Shown piece by piece: positions 55,580-64,000 of a stretch of 64,000 bases of DNA (positions within the stretch are counted from its first letter, which is position 1; each line of letters begins with the position of its first letter). This stretch comes from Lasioglossum baleicum. Lineage: Eukaryota; Arthropoda; Insecta; Hymenoptera; Halictidae. The position numbers and the translations under genes are program-made. A model generated the notes under the pieces. It saw only the letters and a program-made list of their open reading frames with translations, made no database searches and was not told the DNA's origin. The DNA lies in contig NC_134941.1 of NCBI RefSeq assembly GCF_051020765.1, positions 1,054,001 to 1,118,000 on the forward strand. The letters run 5' to 3'.

Positions 55580-56960
55580 TTTGGGGTCACAGTTCCAATC
55601 GGCCCTTTTCAGGGCCCCAATATTTAACGCAACACCAACTCCTTTTCTTTTAATCGGCCCTTTTCAAGGCCACGAAGATGCCCTTTTCAATGCTTACATA
55701 CAATGCAGGAATGAGGCAAGAACTACCTGCCACGTACTGAAGTGACAGGTGCGTTGACCCAGGTCAACGTCCAGACGCACTTGCCGTGCAGCCCTCCTTT
55801 TGCAGCCCTTAGGATTTGACTGCGATCGCGTACCTGACAGCTACCACCAGCGGTGCAATTACCGGCCTGGCCATAAGACTAATTTATGGACAACGAGAGG
55901 GAGGGACACCGTACACGTGCCAAATAATTGTGAGTGATCAATTCGTCAACTTTGAAGGATTTTAGTGCATCGACTGTCGCCGTGAAATGTTCCCAGTGCT
56001 AAAACGTACAGTGAGAAGTGAAAGAAAAATTCGGGATATTCTTCTTTTAGAAAGTTTACGTTCGCTAGTGATCATGTTATCTGATTGTTGTGATGTGTGC
56101 TGCAATACAAATGATATTGCAATTGTTTGTGGAATTGTGGTATTGCAATTAAGTGTGGAAAAATTTCATGGCATCTGTGTGAAAGTGAAAGTGAAAAGTC
56201 CGGATCTCGTTGATTTGATCGCACATCCCTCGGGCTGTCGTATACCTGCTATCTACCACCACCTGTGCAGTTCGTTCACCTGACCGTACGTCCCTTAGCT
56301 TTCGGTACTGTCGTATACCTGAAGACATCTGTACAGTTCGTCACCGAGTGACCCAGAGACACACATTTCGAAGCAGCAAATGGATTTACGGCTGAATAAG
56401 TGAGGTTTTAATACAATCAGTTTCTGCTTTTTCCCTCGTTCCAATTACAAGTTACTTATCGCGTAAACTAAAGCCGGCCGACAAAAACTGTAAAGGGAAA
56501 TGTTGTTCAGAATCGTGGTCTTGACAACATATCCAAAGCTCATCCAAATCGGGTAGAAGATAGTACAATCGATCGATTTACAATTACAAGTTTTTACATT
56601 TGTCGCGTAAACTAAAGCCGACCGACAAAAACTGTAAAGGGAAATGTTGTTCAGAATCATGGTCTTGACAACATATCCAAAGCTCATCCAAATCGGGGAA
56701 GATTCACATAATCTCGAGAAACTCTTGTTCGTTGCGGCATCGCGGCGTTACGCCACGCTCGTCTCCCGGCGCGACGGGCTGAACGTGCCATCGCGCGTCT
56801 AGGTCGCGCTCTGATTGGTCCGTGTTTTTCGTTAATAACTCCTAAACAAAGCCCCGGCTGACATTGGTGCAAAGGAAAATGTTGCTTCAAATGACCTAAG
56901 GAACCTCCCATTTCCCGGAGTCGAAGGGGTTTTGGGACACCCTGTATGTATGCAAAAATA

Positions 56961-57317
56961 CAGGGTGTCCCAAAATTCGTGAAAATCCCGAAAGGGGGTG
57001 GTTCCTGAGACCATTCTAAGAGACATTTTCCTTTGCACCAATGTCAACTGCGGCTTTGTTTAGGAGTTATTAACGAAAAACACGGACCAATCAGAGCGCG
57101 CCCTGGCCAAGCCGCGCCGGCAAGCGAGTGTCGCGGTACGCCGTGACATCGCATCGTGACGGCGCGGCGGCCCAGGGCGCGCTCTGATTGGTCCGTGTTT
57201 TTCGTTAATAACTCCTAAACAAAGCCGCAGTTGACTTTGGAGCAAAGGAAAATGTCTCTTAGAATGGTCTCAGGAACCACCCCCTTTCGGGATTTTCACG
57301 AATTTTGGGACACCCTG
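56961..57317. mobile_element. Palindromic MITE related to the mariner ends
   Basis: Starts CAGGGTGTCCCAAAATTCG, ends with its complement, and is flanked by TA (56959-56960 and 57318-57319). Each arm holds TTTCCTTTGCACCAATGTCA or its close variant, GTTTAGGAGTTATTAACGAA and ACACGGACCAATCAGAGCGC, also found at the ends of the 6.5-kb element 16 bp away. 357 bp, non-coding. It is a plausible non-autonomous partner of that transposase. Confidence 0.88.
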
Positions 57318-57319
57318 TA

Positions 57320-57693
57320 TATATGTATACATACATAGAATTAAAAAAAAAAATTTTATATAAAACTATATGTCTATAGAATTATACATTTTTATAATTT
57401 TTTTTTATTTACTGATTTGTGTTACATTTATACTTATTCTTTTCATAAATACAGAACATCCGTCGTCTAGTAATAGTAATAGAAATAATGGCAATAACAA
57501 TAATGATAGTAAAAATATAAAAATAAAAGCACTATATAGCGTCTTCAAAGATATGTACCAGTACGATATATGGTTTCTGAATATTAAAAAGTACTAAACA
57601 ACGTTCTTTAAAGATGTATACATTTATATATACATATATATTTATAACAATATTTATTTATATACATATATATTTATAACAACATATATATAT
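57320..57693. other. AT-rich spacer
   Basis: A 75-codon frame (57370-57597) has a hydrophobic start and an Asn/Ser-rich part after an ACAG acceptor-like site at about 57454. It could be a terminal exon, but nothing supports it. 57620-57692 is TATATA-rich. Confidence 0.4.
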
Positions 57694-58367
57694 GTAAATT
57701 ACGCCTCGAAAACGCAAAAGTAGGCCACTTGGGCGAGCTCACGCACTAGATTGATCTTTTATCTAGCGATTGTGACTACGTAGGAGTCTCAAATGTGCAT
57801 TAGCGAGACGAATAACGTCGGGAGCTGAACCCTTGCTATCCGTCTAGGCACACGTACACGCTGCCCGAGCGATGAGTGTGTGAGTGCGCCGCGCGGCGCG
57901 CGGTCCGGCTTTCACGCCTGCTTACAGAGCCTCCCGAGCAGACATCATGCTGCCGAATAATGTAAATTACGCCTCGGAAACGCAAAATTAGGCCACTTGG
58001 GCGAGCTCACGCGCTAGATTGATCTTTTATCTAGCTATTGTGACTACGTAGGGGTCTCAAATGTGCATTAGCGAGACGAATAACGTCGGGAGCCGGACCC
58101 TTGCAATCCGCCTAGGCACACGTACACGCTGCCCGAGCGGTGAGTGTTTGAGTGCGCCGCGCGGTCCGGCTTTCACGCCTGCTTACAGAGCCTCCCGAGC
58201 AGACATCATGCTGCCGAATAATGCAAATTACGCCTCGAAAACGCAAAATTAGGCCACTTTTACGAGCTCACGCGCTAGATTGATCTTTTATCTAGCGATT
58301 GTGACTACGTTCGGGCCCCAAATGTGCATTAGCGAGACGAATAACGTCGGGAGCCGGACCCTTGCTG
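57694..58367. repeat. Tandem array, unit about 265 bp, 2.5 copies
   Basis: AAATTACGCCTCG starts units at 57694, 57962 and 58223 (periods 268 and 261). Copies share TTGATCTTTTATCTAGC, GAGACGAATAACGTCGGGAG and CCTCCCGAGCAGACATCATG. A short CGCGCGG insertion distinguishes copy 1. Non-coding. A diverged inverted copy lies at 26490-26860. Confidence 0.92.
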
Positions 58368-58630
58368 TATCGTCGAAATCTCTCCAACATGGAGAAATCC
58401 CGTATTTCAAAAAAATAGTGTTAGGATATAAAAGTGGAAAAGGAATGAATTATAAATAAAGAAAATAGAATTGAGCCGAAATATCTTGAATAGTTTATTG
58501 GCTCATTGGGGAAAAGCCTTGCGGCATAAAAACCCCAGAAATATAGAATTCAACATTGATTACAAAAGAAATAACGATGAAGATGTGAGCGTTAGAGTAG
58601 CGCTAATAATGAATTATCATGTATTGATAG

Positions 58631-59140
58631 CGTTATGTATACGACTCGGAATTCTACTGGATCCCATATGATTCCGCGGGATCCCTCAAGTATGTAGTGT
58701 GTGCTGCGGCACGACCTGGCGGAGTATGACTCCGAGGGATCCCTTGGTGTATATGGATAAATGTGTGCTACGGCACGACCTGTTGGAGACACTCCTCCAT
58801 GGGATCCACACGAGTGTATGTATGGTAGCGTTATGTATACGACTCGGAGTTCTACTGGATCCCATATGATTCCGCGGGATCCCTAAAGTATGTAGTGTGT
58901 GCTGCGGCACGACCTGGCGGAGTATGACTCCGAGGGATCCCTTGGTGTATATGGATAAATGTGTGCTACGGCACGACCTGTTGGAGACACTCCTCCATGG
59001 GATCCACACGAGTGTATGTAGAGGTGTGCTACGGCACGACCTGGCGGAAATCGTGATTCCGCGGGATCCCTCAAGTATGTAGTGTGTGCTGCGGCACGAG
59101 CTGGCGGAGTACGACTCCGAGGGATCCCTTATGTTGGTAT
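58631..59140. repeat. Satellite-like array, 198-bp higher-order unit
   Basis: TTATGTATACGACTCGGA recurs at 58633 and 58831. Within each unit a shorter module, TGTGCTGCGGCACGACCTGG followed by a GGATCCC-containing dyad, repeats about every 65-75 bp. The last modules (59024 and 59089) are partial. Chance ORFs follow the repeat. Confidence 0.9.
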
Positions 59141-59162
59141 GTATGTATGTTCGTTATGATCA

Positions 59163-59592
59163 TGTTCAAACATGATTTGCAATATCGCGCAATATCGTTC
59201 ACACTGGACACTACCGTGGTTCAAATCACACGATCTCTTCTCTGATCCTTGTCCGAAGGATATCGAAGTGACTCTACCGGACGACCTTCTACGACTGTCT
59301 CGATCGTGCCTTTCCGACTACCCTCATCTGGGGCCCAACCGTCCTTTTGTCTTCGCTCGAAGACCCCAGGAAAATTCGGCGCCGCGCAGTCGACCGATGG
59401 TTTACGTTATGGCGCGCACATGCTTATATTGAGGCTGACCCGCACTAAAACCGTGAACAAAGAACATCCTGTCTGGTCTATGTCACGAGACGTAGACCGT
59501 TCTCGGTCCTCACTTCGTACCCTTGACTCGAGTACAAAAAAAAAAGGAAAACCCTCTTCGTCGCGACGAAAATTTATGGTCGCGGTCGAACA
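59163..59592 (-). mobile_element. Putative 3' LTR of the BEL/Pao element
   Basis: Plus-strand sequence starts TGTTCAAACA and ends GGTCGAACA, LTR-type ends. To its right, CGCTCCCCCCGTTGCG reads as a polypurine-like CGCAACGGGGGGAGCG on the minus strand, just upstream of the LTR in element orientation. The pol stop lies about 108 bp further. The 5' LTR is outside the window, so the left edge is provisional. Confidence 0.6.
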
Positions 59593-61573
59593 CGCTCCCC
59601 CCGTTGCGAGTGGACGAGTAATAAATCTAACTTATAAACTACGTCGCTATAGTTCCGCGGGATTCAAACGCCGACAATCCAATGTAATGTTCACGTCTCG
59701 TTATGTGTGTTCAGTCAATGGACACAATTGCGTGATGTTCCGCTTGATAACGCCGTTGGTGGTTTTGATTGTGGCGACTCGGATTTCGCCATCCTTGCCG
59801 GGGTGGACCTCCATGACTCTGCCCAGCCTCTATCGCATGCAAGGTAGATTTTTGTCCATCAGGATTACAACTGAATTGACCTGGAGTTCGCCACGGGTTG
59901 TGAACCATTTTTGGCGCTTTTGTAATTCATTGAGGTACTCTTGGTACCATAGTTTCCAAAAGTCTTGTCGAGCCTTCGAAATTACCTTCCAAGAGGTTAG
60001 CCGGTTCTCTGGAACGGAAAGATAATTATTTTCCGGTAGCATCGTAAGTGGTCGACCTTCAAACGTGAAGAGACGTTCGCCGATAACCCGTTTAAAATGA
60101 TGCTTGAACGATTTTACAGCGGCCTTCCATATGCCTCCGAAAGTGTGGTGTTAACGGTGGATTAAAATGCCACGTTATGGACTTGCTTACGGCAAATTCG
60201 TTGACGGTTTCTTTAAATTCTGTGGATTCGAACAATGCATACAATTCGCGTAGCTGGTTATTCGCGCCGACAAAATTAGTACCATTGTCCGAATATACGT
60301 GTGCAGGTATAGCTCGACGCCCGATGAAACGTCTGAAGGCGCCGAGAAAACCCTCGGTTGTAAGATCGCTTACGATTTCGATGTGGACCGCCTTGACCGA
60401 CATACAAATAAAAACGCAACCGTATGCCTTTACGCTGTTTCTATTGCGATGCTTTTTTTCTTTAATAAAGAACGGCCCGAAGAAATCTACACCGGTGTGA
60501 GTAAAAGCCGCCGTTTCTTCGACACGTGATTTGGGTAAATTTCCCATTTTTCCTTGTAACGGAGACGGTCGGAAACGGATGCAACGAACGCATCGTCGTA
60601 CGACTTTCCTCACTTGATTTTTTCCGTCCAGGAGCCAGAAACGATGGCGAGTGGTGTATAGGGTTGTTTGAATACCGGCATGGTACGTGCGTTCGTGTAT
60701 TTCACGGATTATAAGATCAGTAACATGATGATAAGATGGTAAAAGAATCGGATGTTTCTGTGTGTAGGGAATTTTGGCATTCTGTAACCGACCGCCGACA
60801 CGAAGAAGTCCGAATTCGTCCAGAAACGGACTCAGCGATGCGAGTCGACTGCCTTTTACTTCCTTCGATGCCGAAATGCGTTCAATTTCCTCGGAGAATT
60901 GTTCTCTTTGTATCGTTTTGATGATGACGCATTCCGCGTTGCTTATTTCTGCTATACACAACTCGCCCGTATATTTGTTAGATCGCCGCACACGTAAGCA
61001 ACGCGCGATTACACGTGTGAGGTTTCTATACGAAGAAAAATTGTGAAAAAATTCGCATCTGTCGTGCTGTAATGTTAAACATGTATTTTTCTTACAACCC
61101 GGTAACTCCTTGACAGTAATGTTTAAACTTGCCGGCCAAGTAGACTCGTGTTCGCGTAACCAATGGGGTCCCTCGAACCACGAATCGTTCTCGCGGAATG
61201 TCGCAGGAAGTTGTCCGCGAGACAATGCATCGGCCGGATTGTCTTTTGTTTTGATATGCCGCCATTCCGCTTCCTTGATGGCCTGGATTTCCGCAACGCG
61301 ATTCGATTCAAAAACCTTCAACACGGTTGGAGACTTTTTTAGCCACTGTAATACTATGGTGGAATCTGTCCAGAAAAGAACACGATTAACTGAGAACTTA
61401 AAAGCTGCGACGAGACAACGTCTCGTCGCGAGCCGCGTCTAGGCCTAAGAGTAAGAGCGATCGAACGGCAGTCATATTTGTAGACTTTGCCGAAACTGGC
61501 CCGCACCAATCACCGCGAAGAATCAGCCGCGACGCGAGCGGCACTCTTCGTGGTCCGTGCTTTCGTCTTCTGT

Positions 61574-61583
61574 CTATATAAGG
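61574..61583 (+). promoter_or_regulatory. TATA box of the solo LTR
   Basis: CTATATAAGG about 730 bp before the AATAAA signal. It sets the LTR orientation to plus. Confidence 0.6.
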
Positions 61584-62303
61584 CAGAACGAGACGAATTT
61601 TCACCGGAGTTCACCTGGAGACAGTCTCATCCTCGCCAGTCAGTGAACGAGCTCGAATACTCCTGGGTGCGTCCAGGACGCGAGCGCTTCGGTACTCTTC
61701 GATCGGGGGCTTCCGTTCGAGTGTACAGACGTTCCTGCTGGACGACGAGGCCGTCCAGTCCGCAGGTCGAGACGACCGCTCCAGGAGACGCTCCCCGTCG
61801 AAACCGCGACGTACCGGAATCCGCGACGTATCCGCGCATCCGTAGCACCGTCTCCGGAAAGACGTTCCCGCAAGTCGCGAGAATATTCGCGCACCGTACC
61901 AGACCGGCTCGTCGTGCCAGATACCGCTGGACGACGAGATCGCCGTTTTTACCCGCGTCCAGAATCCAGCCGCGGTAGCATAGTCCGGAATCGCCAACGC
62001 ACCGTGTCCGCCAGAAGCATGGTCTCGCTTGTCCGGACCGCACCCGGCCCGTCTTTTAACCCGCGTCCGTAGTTCGTAAGTAGAGTAGTGTCAGTTGTAA
62101 GTGCGCCGTAAATTAGTGTAGTGTTAGTTGTAAGTGCGCCGACCGAGCCTTGACCGACCAGGCTGACTGTTCGCCGGCCGTTTCTCCGCCGCGTTCTCGC
62201 CGGACCACGAACCTCCGCCGTCGCCGTCGTCGCGTCAGCTACCGCTGTCACGACAGAGATCGCCGCCGCCAGAAACTCGTCCAGGCACCAGGAATTATTA
62301 TTA

Positions 62304-62309
62304 AATAAA
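62304..62309 (+). promoter_or_regulatory. Polyadenylation signal of the solo LTR
   Basis: AATAAA about 100 bp before the LTR end, in the expected place for the R/U5 border. Confidence 0.55.
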
Positions 62310-64000
62310 CCTGAGTTTTACCAGACTTCGCACAACCTTCATTACCTCCATCCTAACGAACCCTGGTAACTCTTGAGCTACAGGGCATCGCGAAGTCGGA
62401 TCGTTACAAAGCAACCCCGGTCTCTTGATAAAGCCGGGCCAACGTTAACGCACCGCATAGTTCGAGCCGCGGTATAGTTGTCTCTTTAAGAGGTGCAACT
62501 CGCGATTTAGCACATGCCAGACGAACGAGGGTGCGATCCTTCTGATTGCGGGAACGAATGTAGATACACGCGCCATATCCCACCTTGCTCGCGTCGCAAA
62601 ATCCATGAATTTCGATGCTGGTAGGATTGTCGAGCAAAAGTCTCCGATCTATCGATAAATTGTTTATACACGGAAGTTGGTTCGAGAAGGTTAGCCATTG
62701 CGTATGCAGCGCTAGCGGAACCAATTCGTCCCAATCGAGCTTCGTTTTCCAACATTCCTGCATGAAAACCTTGGCAGTCAGAATTATTGGTCCCAGAAGC
62801 CCGAGAGGGTCGAAAATTTTGGCGATCTCAGATAGAATTTCGCGCTTTGTCGATTTCGTGGGAGATTCTGATGAATTTACAGTATATACCAATTTATCCC
62901 CCTGCGCGTGCCATCCGATGCCTAAGGTCTTTATCACCGGGCTCTCATCGGTCGCGTAATCCGTTCCGAGAAGCTTTTCGCTTATGGAGTCAAGGGCGTG
63001 ATTGTGGTTCGAGGCCCATTGCCGAATAGTGAAACCGCCGCGTTTCAGGAGTTCGATCACCTCATTGCGAACAATTAAAACCTCCTCCAAAGAATTTGCA
63101 CCTGTCAAAAGATCGCCAACGTATAAATCGCGTTTCAAAATTTCGGAAGCATATGGGAAATCTGCGCCTTCGTCGATCGCGAGCTGTTGTATGGTTCGGA
63201 TAGCGAGGTACGGAGCGGACGATACGCTAAAGGTAACGGTATTTAGTTCAAATGTTTTGATTCTATTGTCGTGATACCAGAATATACGCTGATATTTGCG
63301 GTCTTGTGGGTGAACTAAGACTTGTCGGTACATTTTTTCGATGTCGGCGGTAATGACATAGGAATACGTGCGGAATCGTAACAAATGTTCGAAACGTTTG
63401 TCTTGTATTGTAGGACCTACCATAAGTCCATCGTTTAATGACATATTTTTAGGCGACTTGGCCGACGCATCGAACACGACGCGGATTTTTGTAGTCGTAC
63501 TTGTGACCTTTACGACGGCGTGATGTGGCATATAGTAGCCAGTAGTTGAGTCGTCGGTGACCAATGACATATGCTCAAGCGTAATGTACTCTTGCATCAC
63601 CTTGTGATATTCTTCCTTAAGAATTGAGTTTGCGTTGAGCTTTCGCTGAAGTGAGTGGAACCGACGTAAGGCGATCTGTCGCATGTCGCCGAAATCTCTA
63701 TCGCCGGCACGAAATGGTAATCGTACTACGTATCGTCCGCTCTCAGTACGCGTCGTGTTTTCGCTATAATGAGTCTCGCATAACGATTCTACGGATAGTT
63801 TCGACGTTTCTGCGTCCACGTTTTCAATCAGCCAGAACTTCGCGATTTGTTCTTTCAACTCTGCTAGATTGCACGAGATAACTCGATTTTCCGCGCTGTC
63901 TGTTGTTCCGCCTACTACCACCCATCCAAGTTGGGTTTTCTGTAAAATTAGATCGCAGTCATCGCGAGATAAGTTGATCTGCCCTATCGATATCAATGAC

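Larger units (their letters stand above)
50453..56944. mobile_element. Palindromic mariner-type element with two transposase genes
   Basis: CAGGGTGTCCCAAAA begins the element and its complement ends it. TA flanks both ends (50451-50452 and 56945-56946). Positions x and 107397-x are complementary from the ends to 53636/53761 with no indel and no substitution noticed, giving 3184-bp arms around a 124-bp unique AT-rich spacer. Each arm has a complete three-exon DD41D transposase gene reading outward. Arms also contain a direct duplication of about 95 bp (53223 and 53503 in the left arm) and one with a period of about 148 bp (50702 and 50848). Precise bounding by TA and TIR supports a real mobile unit, but an assembly fold-back must be excluded. 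Confidence 0.85.
61406..62408 (+). mobile_element. Solo LTR inside BEL pol, AAGC duplication
   Basis: Starts TGCGACGAGACAACG and ends CGGATCGTTACA; AAGC lies on both sides (61402-61405 and 62409-62412). A TATA box (CTATATAAGG, 61574-61583) and AATAAA (62304-62309) are correctly spaced for an LTR read on the plus strand, opposite to BEL pol. Precise removal restores the RNase H reading frame across the site. No internal coding region, so it is a solo LTR of 1003 bp. Confidence 0.88.
59701..63996 (-). pseudogene. BEL/Pao pol (RT, RNase H, integrase), 5' end off window
   Basis: From 63996 downward: RT with GYYMPHHAVVK, KIRVVFDASAKS and QDRKYQRIFW, then RNase H beginning IEIHGFCDASKVGYGACIYI. 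The frame is cut at 62412 by a solo LTR and resumes at 61405 with FWTDSTIVLQW. Integrase follows: HHCC zinc region (HERTYHAGIQ to RRCVRCIRFRP), GVDFFGPF and YSDNGTNFVGAN, and a C-terminal tail to 59701. Lesions: the RT box reads YVGD because codon 63115-63117 is GGC instead of an Asp codon; an extra T near 60140 shifts the frame; the third integrase residue is Lys (60124-60126) in place of the usual Glu; and TAG at 59828-59830 replaces a Trp codon. The protease and Gag lie beyond the window. The element is dead. Confidence 0.92.

Noticed and set aside
57370..57597. 75-codon frame with hydrophobic N terminus
   Set aside because: AT-rich chance frame. The hydrophobic part comes from TTT and ATT runs, and no neighbouring exons are seen.
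57694..59140. CRISPR-like array
   Set aside because: Repeat units are 198-268 bp with no short conserved repeat and variable spacer pattern, and the DNA is eukaryotic.

Overview
The window looks like nuclear DNA of an arthropod, most likely an insect and possibly a hymenopteran. The reasons are short GT-AG introns of about 100 nt, AT-rich spacers, the mix of insect-type CsRn1/Gypsy, BEL/Pao, Copia, hAT and Tc1/mariner elements, and a broken Pelle/IRAK-like kinase fragment that reads like insect Pelle. The lineage is an inference from families and base composition. No bacterial features are present. Almost all of the window is transposable-element (TE) DNA, much of it nested, inverted or tandemly repeated. 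I found no intact, recognisable single-copy host gene.

Layout. 0-3.4 kb: Pelle-like kinase remnant, an acidic serine-rich ORF of unknown nature, a 122-bp tandem repeat and a 40-bp inverted match. 6.4-9.7 kb: decayed element with inverted ends. 10.3-15.2 kb: truncated Copia element between inverted tandem-repeat arrays, then a TA-flanked MITE. 16.4-18.3 kb: TA-flanked Tc1/mariner-like sequence split by a decayed hAT element with an 8-bp target duplication. 19.4-20.1 kb: two palindromic MITEs. 20.7-26.3 kb: minus-strand Gypsy remnant with a long 3' LTR, cut by a related solo LTR. 27.7-28.2 kb: 5S-rRNA-derived sequence inside a TA microsatellite. 28.2-30.5 kb: two tandem copies of an unrecognised two-exon gene. 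31.2-34.5 kb: hAT transposase gene split by an LTR insertion that itself carries a MITE. 34.6-37.3 kb: Pro/Thr/Arg-rich ORF, polypurine tract and LTR.

36.95-42.53 kb is a large inverted duplication (about 2.63 kb arms, 314 bp spacer) carrying two mirrored copies of an unrecognised three-exon gene fragment. It abuts, to the base, a nearly complete CsRn1-clade Gypsy element (42.53-48.90 kb). 50.45-56.94 kb is a symmetrical 6.49-kb palindromic mariner. Each 3.18-kb arm carries a complete three-exon DD41D transposase gene, and the whole is flanked by TA. A related MITE follows 16 bp later. Two satellite-like arrays (57.7-59.1 kb) lead into a minus-strand BEL/Pao element that runs off the window end and is interrupted by a solo LTR.

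How the parts relate. Several insertions can be ordered by nesting or by empty-site comparison: hAT into mariner; MITE into LTR into hAT; MITE into one of two duplicated introns; LTR into Gypsy; LTR into BEL pol. The best candidate for something new is the palindromic, intron-bearing, double-transposase mariner. Next are the gene-carrying inverted duplication, the 5S-derived element and the tandem two-exon gene pair. Both large palindromes need long-read confirmation, because assemblies can create such structures.
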